From positions 364,933-385,253 of the forward strand of contig WELA01003208.1 in assembly GCA_009602735.1 (NCBI GenBank): a DNA stretch of 20,321 nucleotides. The letters run 5' to 3'. Every line of letters starts with the position of its first letter. Position 1 is the stretch's first letter. The DNA is from Mesotaenium endlicherianum. Lineage: Eukaryota > Streptophyta > Zygnematophyceae > Zygnematales > Mesotaeniaceae. Positions 1 through 9,616 of the stretch are shown here, piece after piece. The translations under genes and the position numbers were made by a program. Below the pieces are notes generated by a model that searched no databases, was not told the DNA's origin, and worked only from the letters and a program-made list of their open reading frames with translations.

Positions 1-69
<69 letters not shown>
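1..69. repeat. (CT)n microsatellite
   Basis: An uninterrupted CT dinucleotide array starts at the first base, so its left end lies outside the window. It stops at a CA step near base 69. The polypyrimidine/polypurine strand asymmetry makes it a mutable simple repeat. Confidence 0.97.
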
Positions 70-73
<4 letters not shown>

Positions 74-1640
74 TCTGACACTCTATCTCTGCCTGTAAAA
101 GGAATCAACCAGATATACACATATATATAAGACTTGAACTATAAGTAGAAATACTACATGCACGCAACCAAGACTATGAATATGGAGACCAAGGATCTAT
201 GTGATGTTATATCGTCTGCTTAACTGCAGCTACACTCCCCATGCACAACACACATACACAACGAGCATATATCAAAACACAAGAAGTAAAAACTAGAAGA
301 AATAAAAACAAACAACACTGTTGCAGGCACACAAGGACAAATCAGCCACATATTAATTGAGGGGATGCAGTACCTTGTGATCCCACAAACGGGTGATTCT
401 GGCTAGCTTGATCCTTGCTAGGGACACCCCTTTCTTGTGCCTCGGCTGCTCCTTTCCCAGCCCTTGCTTCTCTGGCATCTTCCTCTTGTCGGATGCTGCC
501 TTGAGTCTGGTGTACCCTGGCAAATTTGGGGCAGGTGTCGATGTGCTTTGACGATGTGCCGCAACCCACGCAACACGGTTTTTGTCGGTTAGCATCCCTG
601 GATCTGCACACACACAAACATGCAAGGAGCAGCATGGAGGGTTACTCGTGGATAAAGAGAATGGTGAATCGAAAGACGTGCGAAGAAGCAATTGTTGATC
701 CGTCGATGCCATTCCCCACGAACGTCACAAAAACACCTTACGCAAATGAGCAACGTAATAGGAACTAAACCTGCTCATTCATTGAGTAAGCATATTGCAA
801 ATGCTGCAAACACCACAGCAGTCTCGATGGAGTGATGGGTTGAAGTTCTCGTTGCTAAGGTTTTTGCAAAGCAGGTGAACTATGGTGATGGCCGAAACAT
901 ACCGTAACGCTTGTCGTTCACTATTGTGCATCTCCGAATCGCTGTGTTGCTCACCGTGTTTGTCGGTGTGCACTGCAAGGGTAGGCACGGCATTCTTCTT
1001 AAAGCATGGTCGTTGGACCGGGCACTTAGGTATCCGTCCCCTGCTCGACGGCATGAATGCGGCTGAGACGCGCGGCGGGGATCAACTCTATTTTGCAGAC
1101 TCTGGCTGTTCGAACGCAGCAGCACGGATGCGACCGCTGTGTTGTCTCCTAGCCAACTCAGGCTGCCGCGCAGTGTGATGTCTCGACGAGTTCATCTTCC
1201 ACCTCGCCACCACCTTCAGGGGTGATGTTGTTGCCTACACATTTGTCCTTCCTGGCGGATTGTAGGACGCCCCCCATGTTGGAATGCGATGGGCGCCCTC
1301 CTCGGACAACCCGCTTAACAACACCTTGGATTCTGGCGTCACCCGATGCACGTGTCTCTTGCCTTGACAGACGCGACCAAACCAGTGGTCCTCCACCGCT
1401 GGTCCTGTGAGCGGGTGCGGTGAGCGGGGCAAACCACCGCTCAACGGTCACTGCGTTTTCCCATTACAGGCGTGGTAGGAACAGTGAATCCAATTGCTTC
1501 TTGTATTGTCAATTTCAAGCAGATTGGCTAGCCTGCCACTGCATCGGGTGAGGCAGGTTTGTAGCCAAAGGGGGTCCGGACCCTTGAGGTGGATTCGTAG
1601 CTGAGACGTCTGGCGCCTTCACCTGCACGTAAAGGACATA
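70..1640. other. Intergenic DNA without a convincing gene
   Basis: This stretch is closer to balanced base composition than the AT-rich DNA that follows. Short open frames occur on both strands (for example 882-1178 plus and 1158-1451 minus), but none has a recognisable domain and they overlap each other. The only coding-like signal I would flag is a possible exon at 374-603 on the minus strand. A 12-bp perfect palindrome, GGGTCCGGACCC, is at 1572-1583. Confidence 0.5.
374..603 (-). other. Possible internal exon with a Cys/His cluster
   Basis: On the minus strand a GT-rich run ending TGTGTGCAG (last base 604) could be a 3' splice site, and CAAG|GTACTG just below 374 could be a 5' splice site. 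Between them is an open frame of about 76 codons with no stop. Near its start is a cluster CVGCGTSSKHIDTC, spacing CX2CX5HX3C, followed by a highly charged Lys/Arg/Glu stretch. The Cys/His spacing resembles a zinc-binding knuckle but does not match the standard CX2CX4HX4C. No flanking exons could be connected. It may be a fragment of a transposase or host gene, or chance. Confidence 0.2.
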
Positions 1641-2400
1641 AGATAGATGGTGTTAGTGACTACAACATAGGCAACAGCTGCAAGGAAGGCAAGCAAATAT
1701 AATATAGTAAGCGAATGCAGGAGCAACACCACAAGAGGCAGAAGCGGCAAGGCCATTGGAAGTAAAGTTTGAAAGCAGCAGCACAAAGATATCAGAATTA
1801 AAGAGGTGAGCAACGTGCAACAGCAACAGGGTCACAAACAATACAGCATAAGAGGCAAAAGTAACAAAGACAATAGAAGAAAACGAGACAGCAGCAGTAG
1901 CGCAGACAACAGCGGCAAAAGAGGCACGAAATGAGAGTTCAGGAAGAAAACGGGACAGTGGCAGAATGACAGACAGCAACGACAGAAGAAGCAATAAACG
2001 AGAGCAAAGTATTTGTAGGACTACAGCAGAGTCAGCAGCAGCGGCGAGGGAAATGCAAGCAAATGCGGAAACAGCAACACAAACAACTGCACAAGGCGTC
2101 ATAACCCATCGGATATTGGTGATAATAGAAACTTAATCACAAGACATTCACAACCCTGTTAGGATCTGGCATTAGGCATTACGTAAATAGCATAAGTAAA
2201 CGAAAAGATAGACAATACGTAAATAGCATAAGTAAACGAAAAGATCAGAACAGGTAAACCACATGGGCTGCAGCAGCAACATGGACAGCAGCAGCAGAAT
2301 AGGCTGAAGCAGCAAGGCAGTGGAAAAACGTAGCAGCAGTAGCAACAGCAACAAAGTATGTGAAATATGCAAATTACGCTAAAAGAAGGGGCCTGAGAGC
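1640..2400. repeat. T-poor, GCA/ACA-rich low-complexity tract
   Basis: The plus strand is strongly depleted in T and rich in GCA, ACA, CAG and AGA triplets for roughly 760 bases. Minus-strand open frames here (1653-2102, 2159-2404) read as Leu/Ser/Ala/Cys-rich hydrophobic strings. Those are what CTG/TTG/TGC triplets encode, so I treat them as composition artefacts and not as membrane proteins. The tract looks like decayed trinucleotide-type simple sequence. Confidence 0.6.
2180..2245. repeat. Two-copy tandem duplication, 36-bp period
   Basis: A 30-bp unit beginning TACGTAAATAGCATAAG is present at 2180-2209 and again, identical, at 2216-2245, separated by 6 bases. The perfect match suggests a recent duplication inside otherwise decayed sequence. 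Confidence 0.9.
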
Positions 2401-2589
2401 ACACATAGCAACGACCATAGGACTCAAATAGTAAGTCGCAAGAAATAATATCAAAAAAAATCGTGTAGTATCTACCACTTCAACCAAGTGTCGCCCGCCA
2501 TCACACCTTTCATATGTTCATGCCTCTAATCAATCTCTCTTGATGGCTCTCTCTATCTCCTGCGTCTATAAGTGCGTCTATAAGTGAGA

Positions 2590-2637
2590 TTGGGCGGGGA
2601 CGGTGGTGGATGAGGGAGGGGGAAGGGGGGGGGAGGT
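2590..2637 (+). repeat. G-run cluster, potential G-quadruplex
   Basis: This strand has closely spaced guanine runs: GGG and GGGG early on, then GGG, GGGGG and a nine-G run separated by one or two bases. That is enough for four G-tracts with short loops. It stands out against the AT-rich DNA on its right. Confidence 0.6.
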
Positions 2638-3241
2638 GCATACGTCTTACCTATCTGTTGGTAGACAATTCTTAATCTTGTCGTTTACGATCCACATGCC
2701 TTCCATAAATTATATCAATTTTTTGCTTATTCTCCCTGTTTTGGTGCGCACTTTTTGATTCAAATACTATCCAGATTTTTTAAGATGTTTGCGTCCTCAT
2801 CACACTATGTTTTCAATAGGAAGAATACTTATGAAGTTTTTTTCCTTTTAAATGTTCTTACTTTGTTGTAAACGCTTTATCTTGTTGATAATTACACTTT
2901 CATCCCCACAAGTCACCATCTAATTGTTGATTCAAACACAACAATATTCCCTGTCTTGTCAACCAAGACCACGTGCAAGAACTTACCGTTGATGATAATA
3001 TCCTCCATCACGTACATAGTTTGTTATCCTTTTGTTCACTGCAAAAAATCACTCAGAACAACTGTTTGTCCTAGCAAAAAAAAAAAAAACAAAAATTACA
3101 AAATAAAATCTTAACAAAAAATATTGATAGTTTACTCTTTAACCTTTTGTAAAAATGTGTATTAGCATAATGTGTAATTATTTGGCCATATGATGAAATT
3201 AATAGTCTGAATTGCAATGTAGTTTGGACTTATGATGTTTT

Positions 3242-3343
3242 TTCATTTGAGTGAGCGCTACTTCAGTTTTCGTAAGAGACACAAAGAGTTTTTTCAAATG
3301 AGTGAGCGCTACTTCAATTGTCGTAAGAGACAAAAAGAGGTTT
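3242..3343. repeat. Two-copy tandem repeat, 51-bp period
   Basis: The unit TTCA..TGAGTGAGCGCTACTTCA..CGTAAGAGACA..AAAGAG occurs at 3242-3292 and 3293-3343 with a few substitutions. The two copies directly abut. Confidence 0.85.
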
Positions 3344-3435
3344 CTGCTGCTAATCTTTGTCTAGGAAAAATGCATAAAAAGCTAAAAATATCCAAATGTT
3401 ACTTAAATTAGCTCTGCTGCATAAAAGTAGCAATA

Positions 3436-3533
3436 TTATTTAATCGTTGTGTTAACTTTTAAATGATATGCTTAATTATAGTAATCTTCTTATTTAATCG
3501 TTGTGTCAACTTTTATATGATATGCTTAATTAT
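3436..3533. repeat. Two-copy tandem repeat, 54-bp period
   Basis: The segment TTATTTAATCGTTGTG..AACTTTTA..TGATATGCTTAATTAT is present at 3436-3479 and again from 3490 to 3533 with a few differences. A weaker, more diverged third echo (TTTGTGTTGACTTTTAGCTGATAT) is at about 3582-3606. Confidence 0.8.
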
Positions 3534-4699
3534 TTGATATTTATGAATGGTTTTTAGTTTGACATAATCTACTGTCGGAATCTTTGTGTTGACTTTTAGC
3601 TGATATTTTTGTTAACTTTATATGCGTGTCAAACATAACTATTGACGTATAATTGAACAATTTATATTTAGGTCAAAATTGAAAGGTACAGACACGACAC
3701 ACTTGGTGCAATGAAAGTCCAAAGATTTTGCTTTCTGAATTTGGATTTTAACTAACTTCAAGCTCATACTTGACAATAATTTGTATAAATAATGTAGTAA
3801 TATATTGTATAACAGTCATAAGTGGCAACGGCACAAGAAAAACACTTTGTGAAAATTGACGCATAGCTCGATCAGACGCAATGTTATTTGAATTTGTACG
3901 TGTCACTCATTCTGCGCGATGCAATTGTCTTTTGTTGTAGACATGACCAGTTCACATATACATCATGTCGTGAACATTAACATTAAGGAAAAAGTGCATT
4001 TTACAAAATTTGCTCTTTTTATTTAGGTAATTTTATAACTATTGTAATAGAATTTTGTATACATACTTTAAAAAAATTATTTCATAATTTTTCATTTTCA
4101 AGTATATTCAAGATAGAATTTTTGCTAAGAAACATTCATTAATAATCAAGTAGCAACTTTGTTTCAAAACACGTTCTATCGTTAAACAAGCAAACAAACT
4201 GTTGAAAAGAGCACCAAAAATAAACAAAACATACGATTGTAAGGAATTTGCTATAAATACATTTGTGATAGCTTCACATACTAATTTTGAATTTTTAGCA
4301 TGTAATTTGTTTGAAATATTGTAATTTGTATGACCACTTTGATCAAATCAAACGTACAAAGTAAAATTGACAATCACCTCGTACAAACTCCTAATACATA
4401 TGAGAAAATTCATTACTTGAGCCATTGGAAGAGGGAGAGAGTGAGAAGGAAATTGAAGAGGAGTGAAAAAACTTTCCATTAAAAAATCACTTTTCCAACA
4501 TATTGTTAGTCAATACAAAGTAAATGAATATATAAATAGATAATGGAAGGTACAAAGATGTTTTTTCAGTTTAAAAAAGAATTTTGGAAGTCGAAAGAAA
4601 GAACACGTGAACGTAGTGTTAGTGAGTTGAACAATGTCCTTTATACTCCATTCTTTGACAATGTATCTTTGAAATTTATGTCCACTAATTTGCCATCAT

Positions 4700-5020
4700 G
4701 CATCGCCAAAGTACGTGGCAGATTTCAAGCCTTTTCCAGAATTATCTAGGCTTACCATCAAGTGTTCTGATTTTCATTATCCTTTGCCTTAGCCAGATGG
4801 ACCACAACCACCCGAGTCCATAGACTATCGTTTTGACTTTGTGTGAAACCTGACTTGAAGCGTTGAGCCGTCGCTTTTTCTATTGGGGGAGTGATGTAGC
4901 AATATAGGTTAAACTATATTCAATATTGTTGGTTTTTTTTATTTAATACTTTTGAGTGTTTGCAGAGTAATTTTGTGTGGACTCAAGTGTGAATAGATAT
5001 TCTAGTGACTTGGTTCATAG
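4700..5020 (+). mobile_element. Truncated LTR-retrotransposon tail (3' UTR, purine tract, LTR start)
   Basis: This segment matches, on the opposite strand, the 3' end of the minus-strand chromovirus at about 5693-6005. It runs in order through the 3' untranslated region, a purine tract (TTGGGGGAGTGA, about 4883-4894) and the first part of an LTR beginning TGTAGCAATATAGG at 4895. LTR homology stops near 5015-5020, after the GACTTGGT motif, so the rest of this LTR is missing. By eye the two copies are roughly 90% alike. It is the remnant of a second copy of the same family in the opposite orientation. Confidence 0.85.
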
Positions 5021-5309
5021 GACATAGTCTTCCTATTCTTTAAGGCTTGGGCCGTCATAACGACAGCGTTTATCTACCTGTTCTTGCCCGACACATTGAA
5101 CCAACCCCTAGAGAACATGGGTTGCTCCGGCGGATGCATTGGTATTGATTGTTCCTCCTTCGGGGCAGCCCGTTGTGAGCCCTTAGACTGTTACCATGTC
5201 GTTTGTATAGGAACTCCCAGATGGTGGTGAATGCAAGCAAAAGCCAGTTACGTCAGTTTGTACCCGTGGTTTGTTGGCGCGTGTTGGCAACGTTGGTTCT
5301 GCAGCAATG
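5021..5309 (+). other. Spacer with a 69-codon open frame of unknown origin
   Basis: This spacer separates the truncated plus-strand LTR from the LTR that starts at 5310, and it belongs to neither. One frame is open from 5021, where LTR homology ends, to a TGA at 5228-5230. The first 30 or so residues are hydrophobic and run into FLPDTLNQPLENM, which vaguely recalls the end of the last membrane helix of major-facilitator transporters (FLPET...). A six-cysteine stretch follows. A pyrimidine tract ending TTTAAG at 5039-5044 could be a splice acceptor. It may be a captured or disrupted host exon, but chance is possible. Confidence 0.25.
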
Positions 5310-5807
5310 TGTAAGTGTTGCAAAACAAAAAGATAAAGTACTATAGGAAAATATAATATTTTATCTATTCAAGACAAGGATCTTTGAACACAGGTGGTAG
5401 CTTCTTGTAAGAGAGATGGTTCCTGAAAAGTTAATACATTTTTGGAACTTGACAAGTACAAGAGTGATTCTAAAATGCCTCTCTATGTTTTAGCTCTTGT
5501 TTATATACTTCCTACATAAGTAATTTCTAGGAAGGCGCATGTTGATGTGTTGGCACCCAACACATCCCAAAACTTGCCACCTCTTTCTACAATAATGTAC
5601 ACATGTTCTTGCCATATTTGACTTTTGCCACATGGACTTCTTCTTGGTCATTCCTCTAACTTCAAAAATTCCTTAGAAGGTTCGAGGACATACACCAAGT
5701 CACTAGAATATCTATTCACACCTGAATTCAAACAAAATTACTTTACGTATACTCAAAAGTATTAAAATGTTAAAACCAACAAATATGGTTTAACCTATAT
5801 CGCTACA
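5310..5807 (-). repeat. 3' LTR of the minus-strand chromovirus
   Basis: This copy aligns along its length with 12900-13388. On the minus strand it starts TGTAGCGATATAGG (at 5807) and ends CACTTACA (at 5310), giving the usual TG...CA termini. It differs from the other LTR by scattered substitutions, by a 13-base or so gap near 5608, and by extra bases near both ends. Confidence 0.88.
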
Positions 5808-5820
5808 TCACTCCCCCAAC
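5808..5820 (-). promoter_or_regulatory. Polypurine tract, plus-strand primer site
   Basis: GTTGGGGGAGTGA on the minus strand directly precedes the 3' LTR. A purine-rich run in this position primes second-strand DNA synthesis in LTR retroelements. A near-identical tract precedes the truncated LTR on the other strand at about 4883-4894, which supports the assignment. Confidence 0.8.
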
Positions 5821-6507
5821 AAAAGTAGCAACGTCCCGACGCTTCAAGTCAGGTTTCACACAAAGTCAAAACGCTAGTCTATGGACTTGGGTGGTTGTGG
5901 TCCACCCTGGCTAAGGCAAAGGATAATGAAAATCAGAACATTTGATGGTATTCCTAGATAATTTTGGAAAAGGCCTGAAATCTACCACGTACTTTGGCGA
6001 TCCATAACGCAATAATACTGCATGGAATCCGCAAAATTTGAGTTGGTGGTGCACGTCAAGGATTTCTGAATGCTCACCAAATTTCATAGAAGTTTGAGTT
6101 TTGTAGCTCCTGTTATGCTCAAAGAAGTGACGACTTCTTAAAAGTTGCACAGATCTTAAGCAGATAAATATCTCCCTCTATACTTCATCAAATTCTGCAA
6201 AGTAAGTCTCTATGGGAGCTTCATATTGCACACCAGGCTGCTGTAAAGTTTCAGATTCAGACTCTAAGTGAGGAGGGCACAATGCCTAATGCAAGATTCT
6301 GCTAAGATTGTGTCAGCAGCCTGACCCACCTCTACGCAGAGCATCATATCTCTCTCACCAGTGCTCCAAATTGAGCATACTTGGACTCTAAAGAACGCCC
6401 TACTCAAGGAAAACAGCCAGGTGAATTTTCAAGTTCTTATGTACAAAAACCTATCAGCAGTAGCCGTCTGAATCTTCTGTCCAAAATCTGCGACAAGAGA
6501 AGAGCGT
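5821..6507 (-). other. 3' untranslated region of the chromovirus
   Basis: About 690 bases lie between the stop after the chromodomain tail and the purine tract. A 79-codon open frame (5911-6150, minus) falls here, but it has no recognisable domain, and the homologous plus-strand segment near 4700-4750 does not keep it clearly open. I treat the region as non-coding 3' sequence. Confidence 0.55.
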
Positions 6508-6860
6508 CTAATGTAAATTATTCCTCTTTCTGGTTCTTGCAGGCTGCCTCAAAGGAGTATTTTTTTGCTTCTGGATGATGGCAGGCTGCCTCCTTGAAGT
6601 CTTTGGGCTTCTAAGATAGAGGCCTGGGGCTGGTCCAAGTTGCGGGTTGGCGGCATGGAAGCGTTTCAGCTTTCTCTGAACTTTGTCAAGGTAGTGCGCT
6701 GCCACCCAAGTAATCTCTGAGTCTGGATATCCTTTCCACTTGATGAGGTATTGTTGTTGCCTTCTGAAATTTCTCATAGCTAACATGTCTTCCACTTCTT
6801 ACTCCATATGATCATCTACTATTGTTGGGGCTCGTGGGGTTGTCACACGTCCTGGGAACT
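6508..6860 (-). pseudogene. Chromodomain at the pol C-terminus
   Basis: The frame that encodes the integrase continues into a region with QQQYLIKWKGYPDSEITW followed by a leucine/lysine-rich helix. This is the aromatic-cage strand and C-terminal helix of a chromodomain (about 6636-6830). In chromoviruses this module is fused to integrase and is thought to direct insertion toward chromatin marked by histone methylation. A basic tail of about 45 residues (QPARTRKR...) ends at 6508. An in-frame TAA lies just upstream of the EVEDM motif, at about 6800. One position where family members often carry an acidic or aromatic residue after the W reads VAAHYL here; I cannot judge ligand binding from this. 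Confidence 0.88.
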
Positions 6861-7960
6861 CGTTGTCGGGTTACACATATGGCTTGAGGAGTGAAGCATG
6901 GAATACCAGATTAATGTGCATAGTCTGGAGGAGCTCTAACTTGAAAGCAACAGGGTTGACTTGCTGGATAATCGGGAAGGGTCCCAAATACTCGAGAGAG
7001 AACTTGCTGCCGGCAGGCCTGTTGTTCAGGGAGATGTTCTTGGATGATAGTGACACCATGTCTCCCACTTTGTATGTAATTTCTCTTCTAGACCTGTTTG
7101 CCACTCTTGCTTGAGCATCTTGCGCGTGTTGTAGAGCTTTCTTGGCTCCTGCAAGGGCTTCTTCTAATGTCTCCAAAAAATCTGCTACAGCAGGTACTTC
7201 ATCATGGCTAGCCGTGAAGCTCAGTGGCGTGGTGGGATGGAAGCCGTAGTTGAGGAAGAATGGGGACTCTTGGGTAGAAGCCTGCGCCGTGTTGTTGTAG
7301 GCAAACTCCAAGGGGGTCAAGTACATGTCCCAATCTTGCTCCAGAGTAGACACGTAGGCTCTAAGGGAGGTCTTGAGGGTACGATTCATACGCTTTGTTT
7401 GTCCATCTGATTGCGGGTGTTAGGCAGTGGACATATCCAGCGATGTACTCATGTTCTTGAAGAGAAATTTCCAGAAATGGCTTGTGAATCTTGGGTCGCG
7501 ATCAGACTCTATTCTTGATGGCAGGCCATGTAATCAAAAGATGTTTTCAAAGATGAGTTTTGCTAGTTATGGTGCTGTAACCTTGGTTGTTGTTGGGATG
7601 AAATAAGCCATCTTGGTAAGTGTGTCCACCACTGTTAATATCGCATTATGGCCTCGTGGTGTCACTGGTAAGTCCACAATGAGGTCCATGGAGATGTCTG
7701 TCCATTGTCTTTTGGGGACTGGTAGTGGTTGAAGAAGTCCTCCTGCCTTTTGTGACGATGGCTTGACTCTTTGGCATGTGTCACAGCTCCTGCACTACTC
7801 CTTGACTTGTTTGGACATGCCTGGCCAGCAATAAGGCCTTGCATGCGCGCCTGTGGTCATCAATATTCCGAAGTGTCCTCCAAGCGGGTTGTCGTGTGCT
7901 TCGTAGGAGCAACAGTCGTAGCTCCTGATTGTTAGGAACGCATTTTTGTCCCGTGTCTTG
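6861..7960 (-). pseudogene. Integrase, inactivated
   Basis: The integrase inserts the DNA copy into the genome. In order along the minus strand I see the HHCC zinc-binding N-domain (HDNPLGGH, then CRSCDTC at about 7776-7796), the catalytic core (WTDISMD; SDRDPRF) and the GPY/F module (YLGPFPII, about 6975-7000). The spacing after the SDRD aspartate gives DD35E, but the expected glutamate is a lysine codon (AAG, 7393-7395) in DGQTKRMNR. Stops interrupt the frame at 7795-7797 and at 7420-7422 (just before HPQSDG), with another TAA near 7575. Entry into this frame from RNase H needs a frame change near 7900. The 172-codon open part (6871-7389) holds the end of the core and the GPY/F region. Confidence 0.92.
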
Positions 7961-8524
7961 TCTAACCTAATAGTTGCCTTCTTGCTTCTTGTATGGGTCA
8001 AGGGCTGCCTCGCCATTCTTGTGATAAGGGTCCGCGTCATAAGCGGCAGAAAATTGAGCTTCCAAATTTGTATTGAGGGATGTCATCACTGCATTTAATT
8101 GTAGTCTTGAGAGGGGGTCAGCCGGATTTGTCTTGCCGGTCTGGTACTGAATCGTGATGTTGTATTGTTGCAAGTACCCACTCCATCTTGCTTGTCCTCT
8201 AGAGAGATGGGGTTGTGTCTGGATGTGCTTCAGCGCCTCGTGGTCCGTAGTGACCAGCACCTTGCGACCTTCGACATAGCAGCGCCAAACTTTCAAGGCA
8301 TGTATAATCGCCAACGCCTCTCTCTCAGTGGTTGTATAATTTTGCTTGGCTGGATTTAGCTTCCTTGAATTGCAGGCGATGGGCTGCAGTCCCTTGCCTT
8401 GGTCTTATGGCACGATTGCTCCTATTGCATAGAAAGATGCATCGGTGATGACGTGGAAGGGCCAATCTGGATTTGGACTTGGGAGTGTGAGCACCGGGGA
8501 TGTCGTTAATCTTTTCTTCGATTG
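7961..8524 (-). pseudogene. RNase H domain of pol, interrupted
   Basis: RNase H degrades the RNA strand of the RNA/DNA hybrid during reverse transcription. In the same frame as RT I read the three acidic landmarks of the Ty3/gypsy domain: VITDASFYAIG, TEREALAIIHAL and VTTDHEALKHI. The segment ends with GKTNPADPLSR, the usual junction to the integrase part. A TAA lies at 8525-8527 between RT and RNase H, another at 8405-8407 inside RNase H, and a TAG at 7967-7969 after it. The acidic residues are present, so the breaks are nonsense changes and not active-site losses. Confidence 0.9.
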
Positions 8525-9616
8525 TTAGAATGCTTCCTCCTCTTTCTTGGTCCAAGTATATGGCCTGTCCTTCTTGAGTAGATCAGTGAGGGGGGCTGCT
8601 ATGTGCGAGAAGCTCTGGATGAATATCCTGTACCAATTGGCAAATCCCAAGAATGACTGGAGTTCTTTCTTGGTCGTGGGGGTTGGCCATTCCTCCACCA
8701 CCGTGGTCTTCTTGGGGTCCATCTTGATGCCATCAGCAGTCACGTGGAGACCTAGGAACTCCACTTCTTGTTTGGCAAACTCGCACTTTGACTCCACTGC
8801 AAATAGCTTGTTTTGCTTCAATACTTCGAGGACTTCTTTCAAGTGTCTCGCATGCTCGTCAAGGGTCTTGCTGTAGATAAGGATGTCGTCAATAAATATC
8901 ACCACAAATTTGTCCAACATGGGCTGAAATATGATGGTCATCATAGTCATGAAAGTTGCCGGCGCGTTGGTGAGTCCAAATGGCAGGACCATGAACTCAA
9001 AATGTCCATATCTCGTCCTGAATGCTGTCTTTTCTATGTCAGGTCCAGCAATGCGGATCTGGTGGTAGCCGCTTCTCAAGTCCACCTTTGAGAAGTACTT
9101 GGCTCCAACCAGCCGGTCCATGAGCTCATCCATGCGCGGCAACGGGTACCAATCCTTGATGGTGATTTTGTTGAGGGCGCGATAGTCCACACACATTCTC
9201 AAGGTACCGTCCTTCTTCTTGATAAATAGCATCGGGGCTCCAAATGGCGACTTGCTAGGTCGAATGAAGCCATACTCCAGTAGCTCCTTGATTTGCTTCT
9301 TGACTTCGTCTAGCTCCGTGTATGACATCTTGAACGTAGACCGAGAGATGGGCTTGCTTCCGGGCTCCAACTCTATCTTGTGGTCTACGAATCTTTTGGG
9401 GGGTAGGCCCTTGGGCAATTCCGGGGAGAATACTTCTTTGTAGTCTTTCAAGACCTGTTGTATCTCCTTGGGGATGGGGCTGCCTTCTTGACTCTGGATG
9501 TCTTTCTTGATGCCCTTTGGCGTGATCAAGACCAAAAGGAGCTCATGTCCCTTCCTCACAAGTCTCTTGAGTTGGAGGGCGGACAAGAGTATCTCGTGTG
9601 CCGGCTTCTTGATGTC
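8525..9616 (-). pseudogene. Reverse transcriptase domain of pol
   Basis: RT copies element RNA into DNA. The open part (8525-9586, 353 codons) carries the conserved blocks in order: [56 protein letters not shown], then the catalytic [10 protein letters not shown] box (about 8866-8900, minus) and [17 protein letters not shown]. The FIDD variant of YxDD is common in Ty3/gypsy RT. The RT core is uninterrupted, but it is cut off from protease by a TAA at 9617-9619 and from RNase H by the TAA at 8525-8527. Long survival of this frame probably reflects chance in a mostly dead element. Confidence 0.96.

Larger units (their letters stand above)
2440..4690. other. AT-rich intergenic DNA, no gene seen
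   Basis: More than 2 kb of strongly AT-rich sequence carries stops in all frames and no open frame of note. It contains a run of 14 A at about 3077-3090, two small tandem duplications (listed separately) and many homopolymeric A/T runs. I see no coding, RNA-gene or intact mobile-element structure until homology to an LTR element begins near 4700. Confidence 0.7.

Noticed and set aside
882..1451. Overlapping open frames of 60-100 codons on both strands
   Set aside because: Opposite-strand overlap, no recognisable motif and no splice or promoter context that would favour one of them.
1653..2404. Minus-strand hydrophobic open frames resembling multi-pass membrane proteins
   Set aside because: They lie in the T-poor GCA/ACA-rich tract; Leu/Cys/Ser/Ala runs are the direct product of reverse-complement CTG/TGC/TTG triplets. 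No start context or domain supports them.
3242..3533. CRISPR-like array from repeats in the AT-rich block
   Set aside because: Only two copies of each unit, direct abutting tandem duplication without regular unique spacers, in a eukaryotic context.
5911..6150. Extra gene after the chromodomain in the minus element
   Set aside because: No recognisable domain, and the homologous plus-strand fragment near 4700-4750 does not keep the frame well; treated as 3' untranslated sequence.
8325..8555. A separate 76-codon minus-strand gene between RT and RNase H
   Set aside because: It is a shifted frame over the RNase H start; the correct frame shows VITDASFYAIG, so this is not an independent gene.
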